From positions 1 to 12,945 of the forward strand of contig JACQWH010000039.1 of assembly GCA_016209345.1 (NCBI GenBank): a DNA stretch of 12,945 bases, written 5' to 3'. Shown piece by piece: positions 6,384-12,945 of this stretch; positions within the stretch are counted from its first letter, which is position 1, and every line of letters starts with the position of its first letter. Source of the DNA: Candidatus Uhrbacteria bacterium (GTDB lineage: Bacteria; Patescibacteriota; Patescibacteriia; JACQRZ01). Made by a program: the position numbers and the translations under genes. Below the pieces are notes generated by a model that saw only the letters and a list, made by a program, of their open reading frames with translations, did not search any database and was not told the origin of the DNA.

Positions 6384-7784
6384 ATGCCTCGCAAGAAAAA
6401 AGAAGATCAAAAACCAGATATGCCGCCCATTGAGCTGCCAAAGATGAAAGAGCGCCCGCAGCTCGTGAAGGGCATGAAGGATATTTTACCCGGTGATCAG
6501 TGCTACTGGGAATATATTCGTGACACCGCGCGCAGCATCGCGTCGCTGTATAGTTTTGATCGGATTGATACGCCGGTTGTCGAAAGTGCGGCGCTGTTTA
6601 CGCACGGGCTCGGAAAGCTGACCGATATTGTCGAAAAGGAGATGTACGCGTTCATTGACCAGGGCGGACAAAATCTTGCGCTGCGTCCGGAGTTTACCGC
6701 CGGTGTTGCGCGTGCGTACTTGGAACACGGCATGAACGTATGGCCGCAACCCGTGAAACTCTACGCGGTCGGTCCGGTATTCCGCCACGACAAGCCCCAG
6801 GAAGGGCGATACCGCCAGCATAATCAGTTTAGCTGCGAGATTATCGGGGAGGGCAAGCCCGCGGCAGACGCGCAGCTCATGTTTCTTGCCTATAAATTTT
6901 TAAAAACAGTCGGCCTGATGCCGCAGCTGCATGTGAACAGTATCGGATGTCTCGCATGCCGCAGCGTTTTTAAAGAGCAGCTTATCGAATACTATCGGAG
7001 CAAGCGGTCGGTATTGTGCGAGGATTGCAAACGTCGTTTGACAAAAAATCCGCTGCGCATCCTGGACTGCAAGAATGACACGTGCCAGGAGCTGAAGGCA
7101 AAAGCGCCGCATATCGTCGACTCGCTGTGTGAGTCATGCCAAAGCCATTTTATGGGCGTTGTTGATTTTCTTGATGAGCTTGACATTCCCTACCAGCACA
7201 ATCCGCATCTTGTTCGGGGTATTGATTACTATACGCGGACCGTGTTTGAATTTTACGCACTCAAAGAGGAGTCGCCCGAAGGGGACGATGATGAAAAAAA
7301 AGCGGCGCCTATTGCGCTTGGGGGCGGGGGGCGCTATGATAATCTTATTGAAATGTTCGGTGGCGTGAGTACGCCAGCCAGTGGATTTGCGCTAGGCATT
7401 GAGCGTATTATTCTTGCGATGAAAGCGCGTGAGGCGGCCGGCGGAGTTCGCTGCGTACCGCCCAGAAAACCGATTGATATTTTTGTCGCTCAGCTTGGAG
7501 AGCAGGCAAAACGAAAAGCAATGCTGCTTTTTGAGGATCTTATTGCAGACGGTTTTTCAGTTGCAGAGAGTTTTACAAAAGACAGCCTGAAAGCCCAGCT
7601 TGAGCTGGCAAACAAGATGGGCGTCAAACTCTCCTTGATACTTGGTCAGCAAGAGCTTATTGACGGTACGATCATTATTCGTAATATGGAAGGGGGAGAG
7701 CAAGAGGTTGTGGATCGAAAAAAGCTCATGAAGATTCTGCACAGGAAGCTGATTGTTGAGAATGGAGATATTTCCAACCCCTAA
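6384..7784 (+). CDS. hisS: Histidyl-tRNA synthetase
   Basis: A class II aminoacyl-tRNA synthetase of 466 residues that charges tRNA-His with histidine. Motif 2 reads FRHDKPQEGRYRQHNQF (133-149). The histidine-specific loop is LVRGIDYYTRTVFEF, with Arg278. GGGGRYD (313-319) and the motif 3 sequence GFALGIER (334-341) follow. A Cys-rich region about 190-258 (CLACR, CEDCK, a third and a fourth Cys pair) is the insertion seen in many bacterial HisRS and may bind a metal. The C-terminal anticodon-binding domain covers about 370-460. Oddities are a Lys-rich N-terminal extension of roughly 28 residues before QLVKGMKDILP, and an acidic/Lys insert EESPEGDDDEKK before motif 3, coded in part by a run of eight A (7294-7301). 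There is no Shine-Dalgarno; translation probably continues from lepB 4 nt upstream. Confidence 0.97.
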   Translation: MPRKKKEDQKPDMPPIELPKMKERPQLVKGMKDILPGDQCYWEYIRDTARSIASLYSFDRIDTPVVESAALFTHGLGKLTDIVEKEMYAFIDQGGQNLALRPEFTAGVARAYLEHGMNVWPQPVKLYAVGPVFRHDKPQEGRYRQHNQFSCEIIGEGKPAADAQLMFLAYKFLKTVGLMPQLHVNSIGCLACRSVFKEQLIEYYRSKRSVLCEDCKRRLTKNPLRILDCKNDTCQELKAKAPHIVDSLCESCQSHFMGVVDFLDELDIPYQHNPHLVRGIDYYTRTVFEFYALKEESPEGDDDEKKAAPIALGGGGRYDNLIEMFGGVSTPASGFALGIERIILAMKAREAAGGVRCVPPRKPIDIFVAQLGEQAKRKAMLLFEDLIADGFSVAESFTKDSLKAQLELANKMGVKLSLILGQQELIDGTIIIRNMEGGEQEVVDRKKLMKILHRKLIVENGDISNP

Positions 7785-7803
7785 CCCCTAACACTTAGTA
7801 GAA

Positions 7804-7813
7804 AGAGAGGTGA
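7804..7813 (+). promoter_or_regulatory. Strong Shine-Dalgarno site of rpsU
   Basis: AGAGAGGTGA precedes the ATG at 7820. Its last seven bases, GAGGTGA (7807-7813), match the complement of the usual 16S 3' end without a break, 6 nt before the start. No other gene in the window has a comparable site. Confidence 0.8.
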
Positions 7814-7819
7814 ATACGA

Positions 7820-8074
7820 ATGCCAGAAGTGCGAAGAAAGCAAAAAGAATCATACGAGAGTTTACTGAGGCGGTTTTCTAAAAATGTACAGCAAAGCGGA
7901 AAACTCCTGGAAGTCCGAAAAAAAAGGTTTTATGCCCCGGTGCAGAGCGCCAGCAAGAAAAAGAAAACGGCAATGCGCCGATTGACGATTGAGGGGAAAA
8001 AGGAATTCTTGAGAAAAACAGGGAAGCTGAAAGACAATAAGTTTCCCGGTACGAAAGCGCTTATGAAGCTTTAA
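7820..8074 (+). CDS. rpsU: bS21-like small ribosomal subunit protein
   Basis: An 84-residue, very basic protein. The bS21 core is visible as ESYESLLRRFSKNVQQSG followed by LLEVRKKRFY (about residues 11-38), the helix-turn-helix that lies near the anti-Shine-Dalgarno end of 16S rRNA. The tail is rich in Lys and Arg, as is usual. It is slightly longer than the typical 55-75 residues. It follows hisS by 35 nt and has a strong Shine-Dalgarno, which fixes the start. In the family the protein helps mRNA binding during initiation; in some Bacteroidota the matching strong Shine-Dalgarno is part of an autoregulatory loop, which could also apply here (inference). Confidence 0.85.
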   Translation: MPEVRRKQKESYESLLRRFSKNVQQSGKLLEVRKKRFYAPVQSASKKKKTAMRRLTIEGKKEFLRKTGKLKDNKFPGTKALMKL

Positions 8075-8087
8075 TCACTCGTTCCCC

Positions 8088-9710
8088 ATGCGCGTGATGC
8101 GATCACTCATCAGTATTCTATGTGTCGGAGCGCTGATGCTCCCCGCAGCGGTATTTGCGGAGGGTGTCGGTGCTTTCGCGTCTTTTATCGGTGTCGGCTA
8201 TCCGGACACGCGCCTTGTTGTCATACGCATCCTCCAAATTATTTGGATATTTGCCAGCGTCGGCGCGCTTGGCTTTCTTGTCTATGGGTTTGTTTTGTAT
8301 CGTCAGGCAGACCCTGAAGACCTTGAAGAGGGGCCGCATGCAAAACGGATGATGTTCTATGGCGGCATCGCTTTTGGCGCAAGCGTGTTGCTTGTAATCA
8401 TTTTGACTGTCGTCTACGTCGTGATTGCGGGCGGATATGGAAGACCGAGCGGCACGGACGGTGAAAAGCCCCCGACGCCGTACTTGGGGGGCGGGATGAG
8501 TATTGCAACGTCAAAGGTAAAAGATCACTACCCTGCGCGCAACGAACAGAATGTTCCGCGGGATGCCAGTATCCTCATCACATTTGCGGACGCTATCGAC
8601 AAAGATAGTATTCTCGATTCTGCAAACGGGATAAAAAAGGAGAGTATCATTATTCGTAGAACTGTTGCGGGCGCATTCGGCGACTACGGCGTTATCCGTT
8701 CTACCGGAGTGCTGAGCGTTGATGGATTGACGGTGAAAATCGTTCCGTCAACATTGCTGGGCGAGGCGGACAAGAAAATTTCATATACGATCGCGCTGAC
8801 CGATGCGCTGAAAAAAAAGGACGGCACGCCGCTGTTCGGCACGTCTGACAGCGGATATGTATGGCAGTTTGAAGTATCCGGCCTCATTGACACGACACCG
8901 CCGACAGTGGAATCATATCTTCCCGGCGCGCAATCGGTCAGTCCGATAAACGCCATTGTTCAGGTGACATTCAGCGAGCCAATCGATCCCTTTGTGGTTG
9001 GCTCCCAATACATGGACGTATCTTCGGGTCTGCCCGGATCGTTGACGGCTGTCGCGGGAACATGGAGCGTTGGAAACGGCTATCGAACGATTACCTATGT
9101 TACTTCCAAAGCATGCGGTGTCAACCAATGCGGTTCGCCCGTATTTTGCCTGCCGGCAAAGAGCCAATTTACCGTCCGGTTGAAGGCCGCGCCCCTGAAG
9201 GGACAATCATCCGCGCAGGACAATCCGAACAAGGCGGCGTTTCCCTATGCCGGTATTGTTGACGCGGCCGGCAACTCGCTTGACGGAGGCGGCGTGAACG
9301 GCGCCGCGCGCAACGGAAAGAGCGACGGCGCGGAAAAGGATGATTTTTATTGGAATTTTACGAGCTCATCGGAAAAGGAAACAACAGCGCCGACAATCGT
9401 ATCCATTCAGCCGGGCCGCGACGGCGCGGGCGTAAACGTGAATGCGCCGGTTGACGTACTTTTTTCAAAATTAATGGATTTGACATCGCTGACCGTATCG
9501 TCCATAGGATTTACGCAGGAACTGAATTATTGGGTATCCTCTTCGCATCTGTTTGCCGATCGCCAGACGCGCGCGCGCCTCAATCATGAGCCGTTCAAGG
9601 CGCAGTCAACCTATACGACTGTTGTGAAGTCGCCGGTCACGGATATCTACCAGAATTGCTACAATCCGTGCAACGGACCCGGTGTTTCTTATTCACTGGA
9701 AAAGCCATGA
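8088..9710 (+). CDS. Exported T4SS-pilin-like membrane module fused to three Ig-like (Big_5/SbsA-type) domains
   Basis: A 540-residue protein. Residues 1-24 form a signal peptide ending AVFA before EG. Two membrane helices follow, about 42-71 and 88-114, joined by the polar loop RQADPEDLEEGPHAKR. This layout matches the T4SS-pilin-like small proteins common in Patescibacteria. With the signal peptide removed, the loop is cytoplasmic and the C-terminal 425 residues are outside. That part has three repeats opening with a P-G/R-x-N-V-style edge and a strand ending in F-x-x-x-(I/M)-D: SILITFADAID (161-171), AIVQVTFSEPID (289-300) and PVDVLFSKLMD (454-464). These are the Big_5/SbsA Ig-like signature found in surface proteins. 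Domain 2 holds Cys344, Cys348 and Cys354. The ATG at 8088 has no Shine-Dalgarno; a second ATG is at 8097. The stop overlaps the next start by 4 nt, so the two are translationally coupled. Likely a membrane-anchored surface or pilus-associated component. Confidence 0.8.
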   Translation: MRVMRSLISILCVGALMLPAAVFAEGVGAFASFIGVGYPDTRLVVIRILQIIWIFASVGALGFLVYGFVLYRQADPEDLEEGPHAKRMMFYGGIAFGASVLLVIILTVVYVVIAGGYGRPSGTDGEKPPTPYLGGGMSIATSKVKDHYPARNEQNVPRDASILITFADAIDKDSILDSANGIKKESIIIRRTVAGAFGDYGVIRSTGVLSVDGLTVKIVPSTLLGEADKKISYTIALTDALKKKDGTPLFGTSDSGYVWQFEVSGLIDTTPPTVESYLPGAQSVSPINAIVQVTFSEPIDPFVVGSQYMDVSSGLPGSLTAVAGTWSVGNGYRTITYVTSKACGVNQCGSPVFCLPAKSQFTVRLKAAPLKGQSSAQDNPNKAAFPYAGIVDAAGNSLDGGGVNGAARNGKSDGAEKDDFYWNFTSSSEKETTAPTIVSIQPGRDGAGVNVNAPVDVLFSKLMDLTSLTVSSIGFTQELNYWVSSSHLFADRQTRARLNHEPFKAQSTYTTVVKSPVTDIYQNCYNPCNGPGVSYSLEKP

Positions 9711-12700
9711 CTATTTTTGCCATTTCATTGAAAAGGTCAGCGGTTTTCCTCTGCGTATGTGCGGTGCTGTTTGTTGCGTCCGCATTTTTTTCGCAAACGT
9801 ATGCTCAGCAAAGTACGGGAACATCATCGAGCGTTTCCGGTGAGATTGCGCGCAGCGTTCCGCAGTCGGGAGGGCGCGGCCAATACGTGACGCTTATGGG
9901 CCGTGCATTGGGGACAGTGCCCGGCACTGTCAGCTTTGTGCAAAGCGGAAAGGAAGCACTGGCGGATACGCAGTTTCCCCAAGCATGCCAACAGGTATGG
10001 TGGCGCGATGCGTCTATCATTATAAAGGTTCCTCAAGACACCAAAACAGGACTCAATAAAATAAAGATAAAGAGGGCGGACGGTACTCTGATAAAGGAAC
10101 TGGATTTCACCGTGACGGCGGGCGTGGCGCCCCCGGGAATTTGCGCGCTCACGCCGGATAACGGCCCATCGGGCATTGCCATGCGGATTTTCGGCGAGCA
10201 ATTCGGTACTGCAAAGGGGCGCGTGACGTTTGGAACCGTTGAGGTCCAGGTCGCGGAAAATGGATGGCATGATCGTGAGATTGTTCTTGCCTCGACGCCG
10301 TCATTTTCCGGGTCGCAAAGCACTGTTCGTGTCGTGCGCTCCGACAATACGCTTACGAATCCCGCTCTTTTTACGCAAGGGGCATGTCGAGCAAATCAAT
10401 GCGGTGCGGGGAATAGTTGCTGTTCGGACGGATCATGCCGTCCGCTTGGCGCATGCGAGCAGACGACAGTGGCGCAGTGCACCTATTCATGGAGCTTCTC
10501 TACAGGATTTTTAAAAGGACTTGGCGCGTCATGCAAGCAAAACGCAGAATGTTTTTCCCTCGCATGCGGCGCAGATGGAAGATGTATTCAGGGAACAGCG
10601 GCACTAGGCCAGGCATGCTCGTTTGACCAGCAGTGTACCGTTGGCGGGCTTTGCATCAATGGCATATGTTCCCCGACACTCAAAGCAATCGGAGAATCAT
10701 GTAAGGACGTCACAGAGTGCCAGTCGAATCGGTGCGTGCAGGGGGTCTGCGCGCCAGGCACAAAAAAACTTGGCGAGGCATGCGCGGGCGGCGACGAGTG
10801 CTCGACACTGCGATGCGTCGCGGGCCAGTGCGCGCAACAGCCGCGATGTCTTTCAGTTGAAAAAATAGAACCGCAAGGAAGAGCTATTCGCCAGAATTCG
10901 GTATTTTCTGTCACGTTCAATCAGATGGTTGACCAGGAGTCGGTGAGAAAGAATGTCACTCTCAACCCCGTCGTCAAAGGAACGTTTGAATTCCAGACCA
11001 TGGGTGAGGGCAATGCGGCAAAGACCGTCGCGCGTTTCAGCCCCTCATCGCTTCTTTCGCGTCAGCAAAAGTACGCCCTTGTTGTCGGGAAGGATGTGAA
11101 ATCGGCATCAAGCGAGAATACGATCGGGAAGTGTGTTGATACCGGTGGTGTCGTGTGTACCGGCAGCGGTGAAATATGCACGGCCCCCAATTCGATATGC
11201 ACGAACGGCGCGCGATGCAGCGGGCATGATTCGCTGTGCAGTGGTGCAGGAACGCGGTGTACCGGGACGGGCGCGGTATGCGTCGACGGCGCAGATTGTT
11301 CGCGCCGCAACCGAGCAATCCAGCAGGGCTGCTCGCTTGCAGATGCCGGTCATACCATACAAGGCGATACACGAATCGTTCGTGGCAGAACCATTGACGC
11401 AGTGTTTATTTTTGTCAGTGATTTCTTTTCATCCATGGCAACGCGTGCGACAGAGATTGCCGAATCATTGAGCAACGCATTGTTCGGGCGTGTTTTCGCG
11501 GCAGGAATAGCAGACGCGCAGCCGCGCATTACGGCAATAGACAAGGACTCGGAAGGACGGATTACCCTGAGATGGGTGCTTTCCGGCGCGACGGCAGACG
11601 GGTTTGAAGTATATCGGCTCAAGGATTCGGTGACGTGGCCTGCCCAGCCCGCGATTGTCGGCTCGACTGGCGGGAATATTTTTACTTATACCGATTCAGG
11701 TGATAACGAACAGGGGCTTCCGCTCGGCACCTATCGATACAAGGTTCGCGCATTCGGCGTTATCATAGCGCCACCGCACTGCGGTGACGGCGTCATCCAG
11801 TCAAATGAGGGCGAACAGTGCGACGACGGAAATGATGAGAATAATGATATATGCTCCAATATATGCAGGAGGAATCAAAATCCGGTAGAGACGCAGCCGC
11901 AACAAAAACCGGCGGCTCCCACCGGCCTTGCGGCAGCTAGCGTGACGGCTGCTGAGATTGCGCTCGCATGGACCGATGCATCAACAGACGAGACATTATT
12001 TATTCTCGAGCGTTCCGGCGATGGTACGACGTTTGCGCCGCTGAGGATTCTGGGCCCCAATACGACAACCTATGTTGATAGCGGTCTCGCGCGCTATACA
12101 CACTATTGGTATCGCGTCGCGTCTGCCAACACTGCTGGGCCATCGGAGTTTTCCAATACGGTTGATGCCCGAACGCGGGTGATTACGATTTGTTTTAAAT
12201 CAGTGCCGGGCGTACCGGAGCTTGCATCTGCTCAAGCACTTTCCGCAAGCCAAATTCAGCTGTTCTGGAACGATGCCTCAAACAACGAGCATGCTTTTAT
12301 TGTCGAACGGTCAACTGACGGCTCAACATATTCACCAATTGTCGCGCTTGGCGAGGGAGCGGCAACCTATATCGATACAAATCTTGTAGCGTCAACCAAA
12401 TATTGGTATCGGATAAAGGCGCACAACTGCAAAGGCGATTCTGGTGCGAGCAACGCGCGAGATACGACCACTTACACACCTGATGACGGAATGGGCGCAG
12501 GAGCTCGCTGCGGTGACGGTATCATTCAGCTCAGTCGTGGCGAACAATGCGATAATGGAACGAACGCAAGCACGCAAACATGTACCGGTACGTGTACGCT
12601 GCCTGCCTGTGGCGCGCAGGGCCAGTGTCCGGAAACGATGAAGTGCGACACGCAAGATACGACGCTCTGCCGTCCTGTATGTCAGACCAATACAAACTGT

Positions 12701-12945
12701 CAGTCCCCGCTGGTATGTAATGCCGCACGGGGGATGTGTATACCGCCACCAGGTGATGGCGGTGGAGAAGGTGGTGGCACTATTCCTCCCGGTGGCGCGT
12801 GTACGCTCAATACGCAGTGCACCACGGGATTATGTGTCAACGCACAGTGTACGCAAAACAATCCTCCAGGAACACCCTGCACACAACAATATGAATGTTC
12901 TTCGAATCGATGTGTGAATGGTGTGTGTGCTGCGCCCCTACCACC
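9707..12945 (+). CDS. Very large secreted modular Cys-rich surface protein, 3' end beyond the window
   Basis: The frame runs from the ATG at 9707 to the window end without a stop: 1079 residues plus two bases. Residues 1-33 are a signal peptide ending TYA before QQS. Then come two IPT/TIG-like domains (45-138, 145-223); a Cys-rich patch (227-258); four C-x5-C-x4/5-C-x4/5-C units (273-375); one SbsA/Big_5-like domain (381-474, SVFSVTFNQMVD); a ladder of eight cysteines (484-531); a hydrophobic stretch (563-602); one fibronectin-III domain (604-686); a CGDG-type repeat (692-720); two fibronectin-III domains (736-922); a second CGDG repeat (935-963); more Cys-rich sequence; a Gly/Pro linker (1013-1030); and two more four-Cys units. 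It is coupled to the preceding pilin-like gene by ATGA. The domains point to an extracellular, disulfide-stabilised adhesin or stalk. No enzyme domain is seen in the visible part, and the function is otherwise unknown. Confidence 0.85.
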   Translation, partial: MTIFAISLKRSAVFLCVCAVLFVASAFFSQTYAQQSTGTSSSVSGEIARSVPQSGGRGQYVTLMGRALGTVPGTVSFVQSGKEALADTQFPQACQQVWWRDASIIIKVPQDTKTGLNKIKIKRADGTLIKELDFTVTAGVAPPGICALTPDNGPSGIAMRIFGEQFGTAKGRVTFGTVEVQVAENGWHDREIVLASTPSFSGSQSTVRVVRSDNTLTNPALFTQGACRANQCGAGNSCCSDGSCRPLGACEQTTVAQCTYSWSFSTGFLKGLGASCKQNAECFSLACGADGRCIQGTAALGQACSFDQQCTVGGLCINGICSPTLKAIGESCKDVTECQSNRCVQGVCAPGTKKLGEACAGGDECSTLRCVAGQCAQQPRCLSVEKIEPQGRAIRQNSVFSVTFNQMVDQESVRKNVTLNPVVKGTFEFQTMGEGNAAKTVARFSPSSLLSRQQKYALVVGKDVKSASSENTIGKCVDTGGVVCTGSGEICTAPNSICTNGARCSGHDSLCSGAGTRCTGTGAVCVDGADCSRRNRAIQQGCSLADAGHTIQGDTRIVRGRTIDAVFIFVSDFFSSMATRATEIAESLSNALFGRVFAAGIADAQPRITAIDKDSEGRITLRWVLSGATADGFEVYRLKDSVTWPAQPAIVGSTGGNIFTYTDSGDNEQGLPLGTYRYKVRAFGVIIAPPHCGDGVIQSNEGEQCDDGNDENNDICSNICRRNQNPVETQPQQKPAAPTGLAAASVTAAEIALAWTDASTDETLFILERSGDGTTFAPLRILGPNTTTYVDSGLARYTHYWYRVASANTAGPSEFSNTVDARTRVITICFKSVPGVPELASAQALSASQIQLFWNDASNNEHAFIVERSTDGSTYSPIVALGEGAATYIDTNLVASTKYWYRIKAHNCKGDSGASNARDTTTYTPDDGMGAGARCGDGIIQLSRGEQCDNGTNASTQTCTGTCTLPACGAQGQCPETMKCDTQDTTLCRPVCQTNTNCQSPLVCNAARGMCIPPPGDGGGEGGGTIPPGGACTLNTQCTTGLCVNAQCTQNNPPGTPCTQQYECSSNRCVNGVCAAPLP
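10523..10831 (+). repeat. Four tandem four-cysteine units in the secreted protein
   Basis: Units at residues 273-293, 301-321, 329-348 and 356-375 share G-x-x-C-x5-C-x4/5-C-x4/5-C. Examples are GESCKDVTECQSNRCVQGVC and GEACAGGDECSTLRCVAGQC. The spacing resembles Dickkopf-N-like or EGF-like short disulfide modules. Linkers of 7-8 residues separate them. Confidence 0.75.
11156..11299 (+). repeat. Cysteine ladder with a six- or seven-residue period
   Basis: Cysteines at residues 484, 491, 498, 504, 511, 518, 525 and 531 have gaps of 6, 6, 5, 6, 6, 6 and 5 residues. The gaps are filled mostly with Gly, Thr, Ser, Ala and Asn (for example CTGSGEIC and CTGTGAVC). I recognise no named family. Confidence 0.8.
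11780..11866 (+). repeat. CGDG-type (myxococcal/DUF4215-like) Cys repeat, copy 1
   Basis: Residues 692-720 begin CGDGVIQ and contain GEQCDDGND. The cysteine spacing C-x12-C-x10-C-x3-C is the hallmark of the myxococcal disulfide repeat family. Confidence 0.75.
11912..12472 (+). repeat. Two tandem fibronectin type III domains
   Basis: Residues 736-823 and 834-922 align along their length. LAWTDASTDETLFILERS in the first matches LFWNDASNNEHAFIVERS in the second, and each ends with HYWYRVASAN or KYWYRIKAHN, the YxYRVxAxN strand of fibronectin III. They probably arose by duplication. Confidence 0.85.
12509..12595 (+). repeat. CGDG-type Cys repeat, copy 2
   Basis: Residues 935-963 begin CGDGIIQ and contain GEQCDNG, with the same C-x12-C-x10-C-x3-C spacing as copy 1. 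The DNA is also similar: both copies begin TGCGGTGACGG. Confidence 0.72.
12794..12928 (+). repeat. Further four-Cys units at the window end
   Basis: Residues 1030-1048 and 1055-1074 repeat the C-x5-C-x4-C-x4-C unit (for example CTQQYECSSNRCVNGVC). They sit 650 residues after the first block, so the module is used at least twice in the protein. Confidence 0.72.

Noticed and set aside
7776..7794. Telomere-like CCCTAA repeat
   Set aside because: Only two copies, overlapping a stop codon in a gene-dense bacterial region; chance or slippage is enough.
11037..11372. Minus-strand and other-frame open frames inside the large surface gene
   Set aside because: High GC and few stops make long shadow frames; the + frame from 9707 is uninterrupted with coherent domains and a signal peptide.
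1..12945. CRISPR array, tRNA or rRNA gene, insertion sequence
   Set aside because: No regularly spaced repeats outside protein domains, no cloverleaf or rRNA motif noticed, and no transposase or terminal inverted repeats found by eye.

Overview
The window is one co-oriented stretch of bacterial DNA in which every gene I can support lies on the + strand. It most resembles a member of the Patescibacteria / Candidate Phyla Radiation, probably Parcubacteria. The reasons are a compact layout, few Shine-Dalgarno sites, a two-helix membrane module like the T4SS-pilin proteins common in that group, and large modular Cys-rich surface proteins beside core genes. TGA is a normal stop (at 709, 1210, 4493 and 9708), which argues against the code-25 lineages such as Gracilibacteria and Absconditabacteria. 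The phylum is inferred from gene content, not from a marker phylogeny.

Left part (1-5625), visibly more AT-rich and accessory in character: the 3' part of an aminoglycoside/choline-kinase-like phosphotransferase (1-711), a low-molecular-weight phosphatase/ArsC-like protein (805-1212), an AAA_14/DUF4143 ATPase (1316-2641), a one-chain ABC exporter half-transporter (2711-4495), and an S66 serine carboxypeptidase of the LdcA/MccF kind (4585-5625). The S66 gene has a near-consensus promoter whose predicted transcript would begin at or next to the start codon. A candidate terminator and an extended -10 promoter then separate this block from the next.

Middle part (5759-8074), housekeeping: signal peptidase I (lepB), histidyl-tRNA synthetase (hisS, 4 nt after lepB) and a small basic bS21-like ribosomal protein (rpsU). 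The rpsU gene carries the only strong Shine-Dalgarno sequence in the window.

Right part (8088 to the window end), GC-richer and devoted to the cell surface. An exported two-helix T4SS-pilin-like membrane module is fused to three Ig-like (SbsA/Big_5-type) domains. By an ATGA overlap it is coupled to a very large secreted protein that stays open past base 12945, with at least 1079 residues in the window. That protein has a signal peptide, two IPT/TIG-like domains, blocks of four-Cys units, an SbsA-like domain, an unusual ladder of cysteines every 6-7 residues, an internal hydrophobic stretch, three fibronectin-III domains, two CGDG-type (myxococcal/DUF4215) Cys repeats, and further four-Cys units at the end. 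The likely working picture is a membrane-anchored partner plus a secreted, disulfide-stabilised adhesin or stalk. The signal peptidase encoded just upstream could process both. The surface pair is the best candidate here for something not yet described.
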